A stretch of DNA of 64,000 bases from Candidatus Bathyarchaeota archaeon (GCA_026014685.1 JAOZHW010000001.1:1-64000); one strand, 5' to 3'; counted from the stretch's first letter, positions 9,801 through 17,459 are shown. The notes: generated by a model from the sequence alone, not told the origin. A program made the numbers and translations.

Positions 9801-10880
9801 GCTCCCTGTGACTATTATGTCGAGAATGGCAGGATTGGCTGGATTCACGAGCGGGTAATAATCGATGTTTGGAGCGCTATTTTCAAGGATATAGGGTGTG
9901 TCCCAAATTCCCGAATCTTCTGTCGCCTCTGGATACCTTGTTAGATAATCGCTCCAATAGTTGCCTTGCCCGCTATAGTTCCAATCGTTTGTGTAGATAT
10001 TGTTCTCAAAGGCAACCTGTTGATTGTTGTCGATAAAGTTGTTCGCGTAAATTCTAAATCCGCTGCAGTCATACAAGTCGAGTCCTTGGGTATTGTTCTG
10101 AAGAGTATTACCAGCTATGACGTTAGTAGTGTATGTGTAATCCGCCATAATTCCTGCAGAAGTTCCACCTTCCAAATGGGTATCTCTTATTGTGTTTCTT
10201 ACAACTGCGTTGTTTGAACCAGCCACGTCAAAGATGAAGCCGTAGACTCCACCCGTTATTTGGTTATCAATTGCTCGGTTGTTGCTTGCCCCGTTAGCGA
10301 ATTTTATGCCAAGGGTGCCAACGGTCACTATATTATTGAAGATGGTGTTGTCGCTGCAGATAGAATCAGAACCTTCTACGTATATGCCAGAAAAGCAGTC
10401 TATTACTTGGTTCTCTCTGACGGTATTATTATTTGAGTTAAGCTGAACAAGAATACCGCTATTTATCGAGTTTAGAGAAATACTTTCTATGGTGTTTTCT
10501 TTTATGATATTGTTTGAAGCTTGAACAAGGTTTATGCCTAGCTGAAATCCGCCTCTAATTACTGTATTTTTTACTGTTACACTGTTTACTGAGGCGAGGT
10601 ATATTCCATATGTTGAACCGCTTCCTGTAATGGTATGATTCGAACCGTCGAATATTATGTTGCTTCTTTGGATGTTTATTGATCCATAGAAATCTTGGGT
10701 TAATGTGTAGGTTACCTGATCGCTTGTGGAAATCACATCTGAAGACGGGATTATGCTTCCGTCCGGATTTATAGTTACGTTTATTGGGGCGTCTGCTTTA
10801 GCTCCGTTAATTATGAAGGGCATGGGTAAACTAGACAAAAGTATAGCTAATATCAGTAAGCTAATTGGTTTTTTGTTCAT
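6882..10880 (-). CDS. giant mosaic surface protein: beta-helix, InlB-like repeats, PQQ-type propeller
   Basis: The product has 1332 residues. A signal peptide (1-29) is followed by a NosD-like right-handed beta-helix with Asn-rich turns (about 60-345) and two InlB-like repeats rich in Y/F/W (about 350-500). Next come about eleven repeats of VxxGVVYxxxxxGxVYALNA type (about 515-910), as in PQQ-like beta-propellers. Two copies of a module with the motif WSVTFDGTTQ (about 915-1060), another InlB-like repeat with WNGDLTGTDNP, and a Pro/Thr-rich stalk (about 1265-1300) follow. The protein ends in a membrane helix and a basic end (HKRKSNKWR). It must be cell-surface anchored. Binding of glycans or proteins is plausible; enzymatic activity is not indicated. 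A TATA-like CTTATATCG lies near 10935. Confidence 0.9.
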   Translation of the reverse strand: MNKKPISLLILAILLSSLPMPFIINGAKADAPINVTINPDGSIIPSSDVISTSDQVTYTLTQDFYGSINIQRSNIIFDGSNHTITGSGSTYGIYLASVNSVTVKNTVIRGGFQLGINLVQASNNIIKENTIESISLNSINSGILVQLNSNNNTVRENQVIDCFSGIYVEGSDSICSDNTIFNNIVTVGTLGIKFANGASNNRAIDNQITGGVYGFIFDVAGSNNAVVRNTIRDTHLEGGTSAGIMADYTYTTNVIAGNTLQNNTQGLDLYDCSGFRIYANNFIDNNQQVAFENNIYTNDWNYSGQGNYWSDYLTRYPEATEDSGIWDTPYILENSAPNIDYYPLVNPANPAILDIIVTGSGSTEPNAGVYCEIPDTTIEVSQTPVNGGEFYNWILDDVNYTRSTISVVMDTDHTLIAAFKSITYSLTIETSNNGHIYSSDTDGIVDGTTVALPPDSTYEVYAKAQSGYIFSYWLLDGEEYSSSRSITIQFDGDHTLQAVFIPSPIYILPGQDAHAPTTNKLLWSFDTGASIYRTPTIVNGVVYTVNDDGVVYAINATTDMPIWSFSTNDCIYSSPVVVDGVVYVCTEGGYVYALNATTINANGKVVWSYNTEDDLELAPVVVDGVVYVASYYGSVYAFNANPSSEEGELLWNFVADGYVYSNPTAVDGAVYFATDDGYVHALNAQSGEPLWAYQTNDYMDGSPAVDGGVVYVSTEGGSVYALAVTTENSDGVCLWAFDTYSAIYCAPVVVDGVVYVCTEDGYVYAFNATTQNPEGEVIWSYYTDDYFYDTPTVADGVVYATSDNGYIYALAANTENPEGELLWAYSSDDYFRSPVIVADGAVYATANSGYVYALNANPKDTEGELIWTYQTGGRINCAPVYADGVLYATARDGCVYAFADNSKIVFTAEGLKEGDSWSVTFDGITQTSPVNVITFVTCKQGQFSYTITPPEGYTSVSLSETLDVSDSDIAIPVVFTSLSPKTYNVVFTESGLALGTNWSVTFDGTTQNSTTDTIIFSGYADGTYNYTVTTPAGYSTTTNSGTVTVADGDVSQKIAFTQNQYALTVNTVGEGCNVTINPAQDSYTYGASVQLTPVAGSGWVFSGWNGDLTGTDNPVTITMDSDKIITATFEKTNTIIATKTSDNQTYLITLGGNITAQQMANMTITPYEDNATTTIAFIVTGPSGTEGIGTITLPKTAIPYGTTPQVYIDGALAENQSYTQDDENYYITYSTHFSTHIVTIIFVSPQQGTQLTFTQRPPTYQCNITVSQTSTIEPTPTPPEVTPPPTATPTPAPTIAPTPAGIPDYVVLIAAVIALIAVALGIIHKRKSNKWR

Positions 10881-11185
10881 CTTTTAGACACCATTAATGT
10901 TAAATTTACCTTCCCTATCTACAATTTTGCGATATAAGATCTATGAAGGCTAAATTTATGCAAACGATGCTAAAATCCAAACACCACTATGACATTATAA
11001 AGAAAAAAAATAACACAAGTACTGACTAACTTGTTTAAGCTTAGAAAATTGCTTTTTGAGTGAAATAGGCATAATTATTTCCAATCAATGTATTCAAAAT
11101 TAGCCTCGGAAGGGCCACTAGATAACACAGTAACTTTTATTTGGGTAAAGTTTTATGTGTTGTGTGTTCTGGGCAAAGTCTGGGT

Positions 11186-11259
11186 GCCTCGATAGCTCAG
11201 CCCAGTAGAGCGGCTGCCTTGTAAGCAGCAGGCCGCGGGAGCAAGGCCCGCTCGAGGCT
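11186..11259 (+). tRNA. tRNA-Thr (anticodon UGU), unusual T-loop
   Basis: The cloverleaf has a 7-bp acceptor stem (GCCTCGA with TCGAGGC), a D stem (GCTC with GAGC), an anticodon stem (GCTGC with GCAGC) and loop CTTGTAA, with anticodon TGT at 11220-11222. The 5-bp T stem (GCGGG with CCCGC) is perfect. CCA is not encoded and position 11259 would be the discriminator. The T loop reads AGCAAGG instead of the near-universal TTCRANY. The D loop AGCCCAGTA has A where G18 is expected, so the G18-Psi55 elbow pair cannot form. All stems are intact, which argues against a decayed gene. A TATA-like TTTTATG lies about 35 bases upstream. Confidence 0.85.
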
Positions 11260-11384
11260 CTCAAAAATCCAACAACAAAGCCGTGGATATCAGCGGTTTC
11301 TTCTGTTTTTAAAATTAAGCGCTCTTTCTCGGCAATGTAACCATATGACGAGGTAAAAAGATACAGAGGAGGGTACCGAAATTA

Positions 11385-11404
11385 CCTTGTAAACAGCAAG
11401 TCGC
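11385..11404 (+). repeat. partial copy of the tRNA-Thr anticodon region
   Basis: Twenty bases here match tRNA positions 11217-11236 at 17 of 20 sites, and the three differences are all transitions. The copy spans the anticodon loop, the 3' anticodon stem strand and the variable region. It sits just past the 3' end of the small winged-helix gene on the minus strand. It could be a relic of tRNA-gene duplication or of an integration at the tRNA, or chance. Confidence 0.4.
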
Positions 11405-11413
11405 TATTTCTTT

Positions 11414-11665
11414 TTAGACTGGCGCTTCGTCTTCGTCCCCTTTCGCTGCAAGCTTGGCCTTAATTGCCTTCGTGTCAGTAATTGCCAGCGTATACTTGCG
11501 GGCTTGGGTCGAGACGATTTCGTTCTCAAAAAGTTTACGTAGAGAACGGAAAACCTTCTTTGAGGATTCTCCAGTTTTGTCAGATATTTCTTGGAGAGTT
11601 AATTCTTTGCCTTCTGCTTGGAGGGTTGCTACCACTTTTTCATCGACTTTGTTGAGTTTAGCCAT
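11414..11665 (-). CDS. small winged-helix DNA-binding protein
   Basis: The protein has 83 residues from the ATG (MAKLNK). An in-frame GTG three codons earlier (11674) is the alternative start. The helical pattern around LTLQEISDKTGESSKKVFRSLRKLFENEIV is a typical winged helix-turn-helix core, followed by a beta-wing and an acidic tail (GDEDEAPV). It probably works as a transcription regulator. Its target is not evident from the neighbours. Confidence 0.75.
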   Translation of the reverse strand: MAKLNKVDEKVVATLQAEGKELTLQEISDKTGESSKKVFRSLRKLFENEIVSTQARKYTLAITDTKAIKAKLAAKGDEDEAPV

Positions 11666-11772
11666 AGATACCACTGGATTAGTTTATTGGTTTGCTATGG
11701 TGAAGTTAGCTTTTGTATTTTGCGGTAAACCACGAACGCATTTGATGCAACTAATCATTAAAGTCAACAAAA

Positions 11773-11880
11773 TTAGCGAGTGCGACTCCATTTGCCGTGG
11801 CAGAATGGTATGTAATCGCAGTTTGCGCAGGATCCTTTAACCCCAATTTCACAGGTACCTTCAGTTTGCTCTTTAGCCAT
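11773..11880 (-). CDS. 35-residue cysteine-rich small protein
   Basis: The ATG at 11880 is preceded by a strong ribosome binding site (AAGGAGAAGGTG), and the frame closes with TAA after 35 codons. The protein carries Cys10, Cys18, Cys21, Cys27 and His28 (C-x7-C-x2-C-x5-CH), which suggests one bound zinc or iron atom or a small iron-sulphur site. The TCEIGVKGSCANC start and the CHGKW end are not familiar to me. It lies between two small regulator genes on the same strand, 107 bp upstream of the winged-helix gene start. The strong ribosome binding site is the main argument for coding. Confidence 0.6.
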   Translation of the reverse strand: MAKEQTEGTCEIGVKGSCANCDYIPFCHGKWSRTR

Positions 11881-11984
11881 TTTGCACCTTCTCCTTGAAG
11901 GCTGTTTTATGGTTTAGTAATATAAGCCGAATTCCCAATTAGGAATATATCAAAAAACGGAATATAACTTAAAAACTGAACCAC

Positions 11985-12182
11985 TCAGCTGTCGGCGACT
12001 TTGGTTGACTTCTTTTCCGGAGCCACTTTCAACCCATGATACTCATACATTATGCGCAACGCGTCACGTATGGCTTCGTTGCGACTGTTGTAGACGCCTT
12101 TGTCGATAAGCGTGTTTAGTAGGTCGAGGTAGCGTTTGGTTAATCGGATGGTTATGCGTTCCCGTTTATTTTCTTCAGACAT
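11985..12182 (-). CDS. ribbon-helix-helix (CopG-type) transcription regulator
   Basis: The product has 65 residues. The N-terminal strand RERITIRLTKRYLDLLNTLI, then helix A, the turn GVYNSRNEAIRDALR and helix B are the classic ribbon-helix-helix fold, which binds DNA as a dimer through the strand. A short basic and acidic tail follows. It resembles the archaeal NikR/CopG-like small regulators without a ligand domain. A second protein of this class is encoded at 23068-23265. Its operon target is unknown. Confidence 0.85.
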   Translation of the reverse strand: MSEENKRERITIRLTKRYLDLLNTLIDKGVYNSRNEAIRDALRIMYEYHGLKVAPEKKSTKVADS

Positions 12183-12312
12183 TTTTTCACCAATAATAGT
12201 TTCCTGCGGCAGTCAACATATAAGTGCTTGTCAGACAAACAGACACCGCACAACAACTAATATGCGACCAGCAACCCCGATATTCAAAAAACGAATAAAA
12301 AGTTATCGGCGA

Positions 12313-12933
12313 CTAAACGCCCACTCGACCCATAAGCACACGAAAACCACTTTCCCGCGCCAAAACCTCACAATTCCCAAACACCGCCACAAACGCCTCA
12401 GGCAACGCCTTAGCTCCGATTTTACTGCGAATAACCATCTGAAAACTCCCCCCAGCTGCCAAAACCCCCGCCGCCCCCGCAATAACCCCTTTCACAGTGT
12501 CCATCCCGGCGCTCACAGGCGGATTAGACAAAACACAGTCAAACCGCATATCAGCCACTGGTTCATAGAGGTAACCGTAGCGGACTTCAGCGTTACGGAT
12601 TCTATTATTCACCACGTTCTGCCGTGCAAGACGCACCGCACGCATGTTCACATCCGTCATGACCACACGCAAGTTCGGGTTGGACGCTGCCGCCGCGATT
12701 CCTACCGCGCCGTAACCGCAGCCGATGTCAAGCACGCTACCTTTCTCTGGGAGAACCATAGCGTCAATCAACACATGGGTACCCAAATCTACCTTTTTCT
12801 TAGAAAACACACTAGAAGAAGTCAAAAACTCAAAGCTACGCCCCCGCAGCTTAGCGCGAACTAACCCGAAGCGGTCATCACATTTAGGAACAGAAGAAAA
12901 ATAGTGCTCCACAGGTTTACTTTTCTTGCTCAT
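12313..12933 (-). CDS. RsmC/TrmN-type class I SAM methyltransferase (rRNA guanine-N2 type)
   Basis: The product has 206 residues from the ATG MSKKSKP; the frame is open farther upstream, but that part overlaps cbf5 and is low in complexity. It has the SAM-binding motif VLDIGCGYGAVGIAAA, an acidic residue at the end of strand 2 (MTDVN), and the catalytic NPPV motif of amino-methylating RNA enzymes, as in RsmC. It overlaps the 3' end of cbf5 by 17 bp, so the two are translationally coupled. A role in rRNA or tRNA guanine methylation fits the RNA-modification neighbour; the exact site is not known. Confidence 0.88.
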   Translation of the reverse strand: MSKKSKPVEHYFSSVPKCDDRFGLVRAKLRGRSFEFLTSSSVFSKKKVDLGTHVLIDAMVLPEKGSVLDIGCGYGAVGIAAAASNPNLRVVMTDVNMRAVRLARQNVVNNRIRNAEVRYGYLYEPVADMRFDCVLSNPPVSAGMDTVKGVIAGAAGVLAAGGSFQMVIRSKIGAKALPEAFVAVFGNCEVLARESGFRVLMGRVGV

Positions 12934-13939
12934 CGCCGCCGCCTGACTTCCAGACTTTGGGGTAAACGTTTCGAGGCATAAGCACACGCGCCAACGTCGC
13001 CACCACCCCATGACGCAAATCAAGCATTTCCTGCGTCGAAACCTGAGCGCGACCCAACGCAACCGCTTCACCCTTAAGCGTGAAAATGGCGACTATGTTG
13101 CTCTTTTCTATGCCGCTGTCAACTTGGCAAACACCTGGCGCCGTCAAATTTGCACCATGACAGAGGGCATCCACTGCAGAGTCGCGGACCACGATTTTGG
13201 GAAGCTGCATAAGCGCGGTTTCCATGGGTTCGATGAATCGGCAAAGGTAGCTTTGGTCTTTGGTACGTTCGTACTCGCCAAACCAGTAAGCAACATCGTG
13301 AAGTGTGACACATTTGGCGCTGGTTTCTTGGAAGGGCCCAGCACGGGTTCTGCGAAGCTCCTGCATGTGACCGCCCACGCCGAGGATTTCGCCTATGTCG
13401 AAGCAGAGTTTACGGATGTAGGTTCCTCCTTCACAGCCAACCTTGAAGAGCACGTTTCGACCGTCCCTTTCGAGGTAGTCAATATAGTAGATGCGTCTTG
13501 TACGCAACTGCCGCTTCACTGAGGAACGCAGGGGCGGGCGCTGATAGATTTCGTCCTCAAACATGCTCAGAACATGCCGAATCGACGGTTCATCCACGTC
13601 GCCATGCAGCTTAAGCACACAGATGTATTCTTTACCGCTGTAGAGCAACGCCTGCACCATCTTCGTGGCCTCCTCCAAAGTAACAGGCAAAACGCCTGTG
13701 ACATTAGGATCCAAAGTGCCACCGTGACCGATGGTTTCGAGTTTAAGGATCTTTTTAGTCCATGCGGCGACTTCGTGGCTTGTGGGGCCTGCGGGTTTGT
13801 CGAGGTTTATGGTGCCGAATTTTATGAATTGCTTAGCGGGGCGTTCGCTGGGTTTGCAGCCGTATTTTGGGTCCGTGTGGTCTTCGGCTTTGGTTAGCAG
13901 TTCACGTTTGGTTTCCCATGGTGGAAGCGTTCGGGGCAT
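12917..13939 (-). CDS. cbf5: tRNA/rRNA pseudouridine synthase Cbf5 (H/ACA RNP catalytic subunit)
   Basis: The protein has about 340 residues. The ATG at 13939 has GGAG at about -12, and the in-frame TTG at 13957 is less likely. The TruB-family signature GHGGTLDPNVTGVLPV includes the catalytic Asp, preceded by INLDKPAGPTSHE. The C-terminal third (LPKIVV...VALGRAQVS...) is a PUA domain. In archaea Cbf5 works with Nop10, Gar1 and L7Ae under guide RNAs on rRNA, and can modify tRNA U55. The gene order L14e-cbf5 is conserved in archaea. The neighbouring tRNA-Thr lacks U55, the usual target. Confidence 0.96.
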   Translation of the reverse strand: MPRTLPPWETKRELLTKAEDHTDPKYGCKPSERPAKQFIKFGTINLDKPAGPTSHEVAAWTKKILKLETIGHGGTLDPNVTGVLPVTLEEATKMVQALLYSGKEYICVLKLHGDVDEPSIRHVLSMFEDEIYQRPPLRSSVKRQLRTRRIYYIDYLERDGRNVLFKVGCEGGTYIRKLCFDIGEILGVGGHMQELRRTRAGPFQETSAKCVTLHDVAYWFGEYERTKDQSYLCRFIEPMETALMQLPKIVVRDSAVDALCHGANLTAPGVCQVDSGIEKSNIVAIFTLKGEAVALGRAQVSTQEMLDLRHGVVATLARVLMPRNVYPKVWKSGGGDEQEK

Positions 13940-14001
13940 AGAATGCTGTATCTCCAATTAGAGGTAAGAAAAAGAGTACGAGGTATTAAACTTTAAAACG
14001 G

Positions 14002-14271
14002 CTAGTGATGATGCGTCATTTCTGCGGTTTTACCTGCAGCGTCCAATGCAGCGGCGACTTCGTCGTCTGATGCGCCCCGTTTAACCTCGATTTTGTCTTC
14101 TAGGGGCATAAGATGGTTTATGTTGGCGCGTCTGCGTTTTAGGCCTGTGACTTTTTTGGGGCCTGTGACTAATACGTAGCTTTTGTCCATGACGTCGATG
14201 ATGACGCATTTGGTGCAGCATTCGCGGCCGCCTTGCTTGACGCATATTCTGCCGACTTCAATAGCTGGCAT
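14002..14271 (-). CDS. rpl14e: 50S ribosomal protein L14e
   Basis: The 89-residue protein starts with MPAIEVGRICVKQGGRE, typical for L14e, with a KOW-like barrel and the motif VTGPKKVTGLKRRRANINHLMP. The ATG at 14269-14271 is about 25 bases downstream of the expected start site of the TATA box near 14315-14325. The longer open frame upstream would swallow the promoter, so it was rejected. The acidic C-terminus ends in a HHH run. The cbf5 start is 62 bp downstream, so the three genes probably form one transcript with the methyltransferase. Confidence 0.95.
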   Translation of the reverse strand: MPAIEVGRICVKQGGRECCTKCVIIDVMDKSYVLVTGPKKVTGLKRRRANINHLMPLEDKIEVKRGASDDEVAAALDAAGKTAEMTHHH

Positions 14272-14310
14272 ATCAATTTGTCTCCTGATAGAGGACACTA
14301 CTACTGCAAA

Positions 14311-14331
14311 CCGTAAATATAAGCATAACAC
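14311..14331 (-). promoter_or_regulatory. promoter of the L14e-cbf5-methyltransferase operon
   Basis: On the minus strand the sequence GCTTATATTTACGG provides a good TATA box. The predicted start near 14295 leaves a leader of about 20-25 bases before the L14e ATG. Confidence 0.6.
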
Positions 14332-14542
14332 AGAACCCGACAAGATTTAGGGTTTTTTAGTAGTAGTTTTTGCAGAAAACCCCTTATACTCAACAACAAC
14401 CAACGGGTTGCGCCAGCGGCATAACAAAAACGCCTATACTTTTCCCACCCATGATTCAGGCGAGTAAAAAATCTCCGAAGGTGCAGTAAACTTTACAAGA
14501 ACCAAATCACAAATATTACTATAAATTAAAGTAAGGGTAACT

Positions 14543-15346
14543 ATGCACAAAAGTTATGCCTTAGCACTTATCATCATCCTAGCCATCTCGAGCCTAATAA
14601 TGGTCAAACCTTCTTATGCATCCACACCCACACTATCCCCACCAGAGTTCACCCTCAAACTTGTAGACAATTCCTATGATACCCCAACAAGTACTTCTAC
14701 AAACCCATATAACGGTTCAACCATAACCCGTCCGAGTACTCATGTGGAAAATAAGACTATCGAACTACATATAAAGAATCAACCATACAACCGTAACTAT
14801 GTTCTCTTCTATGACGTTCGTACAAAAGGTCATTTTGAAGAGAATTGGAAGAAAATGATTGCGCCTTATGACTACCCCGCTGAGTTTGACTCTTCGGCTT
14901 ACTGGTTAATAATAGAGACTCAACCATTGCGTGCGTCGAATTCTGAATTTACAGTGCTATATGAAAGTGCAAATAGTTATCCTTCTAATGCTCAAGTGGA
15001 TTTTTCAGTTAGAGCTTTACTATATAACGTAACTTCTTTTCAAGCGGCGACTAGACAGCCAACTACATACACCCTCATTGCGGCAAGCGATTGGAGTAAC
15101 ACACAAACAGTAAATATGACCGACGGCACCATAAACCCATCCTCCTCCATGCCCCCCTCGTCAACTCCAGCCGCTTCGACTTCACAAAACCCAACATCCA
15201 TTTCTAACCAGTCTGGTTCTCAAACTGTGCCCTTTCTGGGTTTAGATTGGCTGCAAATTGCCACGGTTGCTTTGTTATGTGCCATTGCAGTTCTACTAGT
15301 AGTTGTGGTCGTATTTCTCCATAAACGGAAAGCAACCTATCCTTAA
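14543..15346 (+). CDS. secreted, C-terminally anchored protein of unknown function
   Basis: The product has 267 residues: a signal peptide (1-27, ending SYAST), a beta-rich extracellular domain of about 165 residues, a Ser/Thr/Pro-rich stalk (about 193-226), a membrane helix (about 233-256) and a short basic tail HKRKATYP. Several N-x-S/T sites in the ectodomain suggest N-glycosylation. A TATA-like ACTATAAATTA lies only about 20 bases before the ATG, so the message may be nearly leaderless. No family was recognised. Confidence 0.8.
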   Translation: MHKSYALALIIILAISSLIMVKPSYASTPTLSPPEFTLKLVDNSYDTPTSTSTNPYNGSTITRPSTHVENKTIELHIKNQPYNRNYVLFYDVRTKGHFEENWKKMIAPYDYPAEFDSSAYWLIIETQPLRASNSEFTVLYESANSYPSNAQVDFSVRALLYNVTSFQAATRQPTTYTLIAASDWSNTQTVNMTDGTINPSSSMPPSSTPAASTSQNPTSISNQSGSQTVPFLGLDWLQIATVALLCAIAVLLVVVVVFLHKRKATYP

Positions 15347-15525
15347 TTTTATTGAATCCTCTAAGCCCTCAACGCCTGTCTTTGAATAGGCTTTCATATC
15401 ATCGATTTTAGGGTTCCCCTGAATACAAACTACCCCAAATTGGGTTCACTTTCACTTACCGCCCACTTACCATAACCGTTCTGCCGATTTTAAATTCCTA
15501 CTCCACAATCGGAGGTGACTATACA

Positions 15526-15773
15526 TTGGCCGACAACACCGCTGAAGCTTCACCAGTCATGCAGCAAATCAGCATGCTAAACCTACGCATAAACGACATG
15601 ATGACTCAGCTCAACGCCGTCATGAAACCATGCTCGAAGAGAAACAAACACTAAAAAAAGAACATACCACCCTAAAAGCCAAACAAAAAAGGAAGCCCGA
15701 AAACTTGCCTCCCACTTTTCTTTTTCCAATACCTTTTTTGATGTATTGTCGGGTTAGTGCCCAAACGTTTTAA
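15526..15773 (+). pseudogene. small coiled-coil protein gene with a probable frameshift
   Basis: A TTG start follows a strong ribosome binding site (GGAGGTGAC). The first frame (15526-15654) gives 42 residues ending in a helical segment with the motif LRINDMMTQLNAVMK. From 15630 the neighbouring frame continues as a lysine/glutamate-rich helix (MLEEKQTLKKEH...), which would extend the same coiled coil if one base were added near 15627. This suggests a one-base deletion in a gene for a protein of about 80 residues, or a sequencing error. If the first frame is real as it stands, it ends in a different basic tail. Confidence 0.4.
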
Positions 15774-15817
15774 AACACAGCAGCCCAACATAGTTTTGCA
15801 GCTACGAGTGGAACCCT

Positions 15818-16876
15818 TTGAGTTTAAGCTACCATTACATGCAGTTGCCCCGCGAAGTCATAGTTGGAAAAGGCACCTTAAGTCGGCTTCCTGAAGTGGT
15901 CAGTCGACTGGGCCTAAAAGGCAAAGCGTTGGTGCTTTCGGATTCTGTTTGTTACGATGTCGCGGGCAAAACAGTCATGGAGTTACTGGCGAAGACAGGG
16001 TTAACGGTGGATTCTTTTCTGGTTAAATCCATGACCGTAGACGACTTGATCACGGTTGAGGAGCAGCTTAAACGCCAAAAACCACATGTGCTCTTCGGAG
16101 TCGGCGGCGGAACCATCATCGACGCAGCCAAAGTCAGCTCCGCAAGCCAAAACATCCCCTTCATCAGCGTCCCAACCACGGTGAGCCACGACGGCATCGC
16201 CAGCCCATTGGCATCAGTCAAAGGCTCCGAGAAACCCTACTCAGTCCTCGCCCAAGCACCCCTCGCCATCGTCGCAGACACGGAAATCATCATCAAGGCG
16301 CCCTGGCGGTTTGTCATAAGTGGCTGCGGAGACGTGATTAGCAAATTCACCGCCGTCAAGGATTGGCGATTGGCACATCAAGAAAAAGGGGAGTACTACG
16401 GCGGCTACGCAGCAAGCCTCGCATTGATGAGCGCTAAACTTGTCACAGAGAACGCTGAGTTGATTGTTTACCGCCAAGACGAAGGGTTACGGGTATTGCT
16501 TGAAGCTCTAATTAGCTGCGGCGTAGCCATGAGTATCGCGGGTAGCAGTCGCCCCTGCAGCGGCTCCGAGCACCTCTTCAGCCACGCACTTGACCACGTG
16601 AACCACCACCACGCGCTGCACGGTGAGCAATGCGGCGTCGGAGCAATTTTAACTTCGTTTTTGCATGGGTCGAACTGGCAGAAAATCAAAAGTACCCTTA
16701 AACAACTCGGCGCGCCCATTACTGCAAAAGAGTTGGGCGTAAAAGATGTAGACGTCGTTAAAGCGCTTCAAGTGGCTGCGCAAATTCGCCCTGAACGCTA
16801 CACCATCCTGCATAAACTCAACTTGGGATACGATGCTTGTGAAACGGTTGCCAGAGCAACAGGCATAATCGACTAG
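15818..16876 (+). CDS. egsA: sn-glycerol-1-phosphate dehydrogenase
   Basis: The product has 352 residues and starts with TTG. It reduces dihydroxyacetone phosphate to glycerol-1-phosphate with NAD(P)H, the first step of archaeal membrane lipid synthesis. The family nucleotide-binding motif GVGGGTIIDAAKV, the stretch VPTTVSHDGIASP, and zinc ligands in SGCGDVISK (Asp), the HLFSHALDH motif and HHHALHGEQCG are all present. Length is normal. Its 3' end overlaps the convergent VOC gene by 4 bp. This gene is a strong marker that the window is archaeal. Confidence 0.96.
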   Translation: MSLSYHYMQLPREVIVGKGTLSRLPEVVSRLGLKGKALVLSDSVCYDVAGKTVMELLAKTGLTVDSFLVKSMTVDDLITVEEQLKRQKPHVLFGVGGGTIIDAAKVSSASQNIPFISVPTTVSHDGIASPLASVKGSEKPYSVLAQAPLAIVADTEIIIKAPWRFVISGCGDVISKFTAVKDWRLAHQEKGEYYGGYAASLALMSAKLVTENAELIVYRQDEGLRVLLEALISCGVAMSIAGSSRPCSGSEHLFSHALDHVNHHHALHGEQCGVGAILTSFLHGSNWQKIKSTLKQLGAPITAKELGVKDVDVVKALQVAAQIRPERYTILHKLNLGYDACETVARATGIID

Positions 16877-17256
16877 ACACGCAGAGGCTGCAGTAGCGCA
16901 AACGGGTTGCCTTCTGGGTCTTCGGCGGCAGCGATCCAGCCGACTTCGGGAACTTCTTGTTTGGGCATGATGACTTTACCGCCTAACCGAACGATTTTGT
17001 CGAGGAAGTCAGTTATGGATTCGACGGTGTAGTAGTTTAAGGGTTTATTGTCTGGAGTTAGTTTCTTGTACATGCCGCCGTTGACTCCGGGGCGGATTGC
17101 TTTGCCGTTGGGGTCGAGGGGAACGGTTTGGATTGCCCAGTACTCGAGGGGGCCTTCTATGAGGGTGATTTTCCATCCGAAGACCTCTTCGTAGAAATGT
17201 TTGAGTTTTTCTACATCGTTGGCTGGGATTTCAAAATGCGTAAGTGTGTGATCCAT
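16873..17256 (-). CDS. glyoxalase/VOC superfamily protein
   Basis: The 127-residue protein forms one VOC domain with paired beta-alpha-beta-beta-beta modules: HTLTHFEIPANDVEKLKHFY at the start, FGWKI, and EDPEGNPFALLQP at the end. His4/His7-like residues and the terminal Glu are the usual metal ligands, though the second half may lack one. Such proteins are glyoxalase-, dioxygenase- or resistance-like; the substrate cannot be read here. It converges on egsA with a 4-bp overlap. Confidence 0.88.
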   Translation of the reverse strand: MDHTLTHFEIPANDVEKLKHFYEEVFGWKITLIEGPLEYWAIQTVPLDPNGKAIRPGVNGGMYKKLTPDNKPLNYYTVESITDFLDKIVRLGGKVIMPKQEVPEVGWIAAAEDPEGNPFALLQPLRV

Positions 17257-17459
17257 ACTTGATGTTCACCTCCAGACGCACCCTAAACGTGTTTGGCAGA
17301 AGTCACTATTATATGGGCGATTTAGAAATTTAACTTTATTTCTAATCTCCATCAATGACCGAGCAGGTTTGTGTGGTACAATCTTTCTGTGGGCACAAAA
17401 AACTTAACAGTAACACCCATCAAATAGTTCTCAGTAGATTTGTTTAGAAGGTTTAAAGT

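Noticed and set aside
12136-12864. 242-codon plus-strand frame over the methyltransferase gene
   Set aside because: No ribosome binding site, Arg/His/Thr-rich nonsense composition, and entirely opposite the methyltransferase and a regulator gene.
12934-13071. N-terminal extension of the methyltransferase frame
   Set aside because: It lies within cbf5, is rich in Arg and Trp, and the ATG at 12933 gives a protein that begins where homologues begin.
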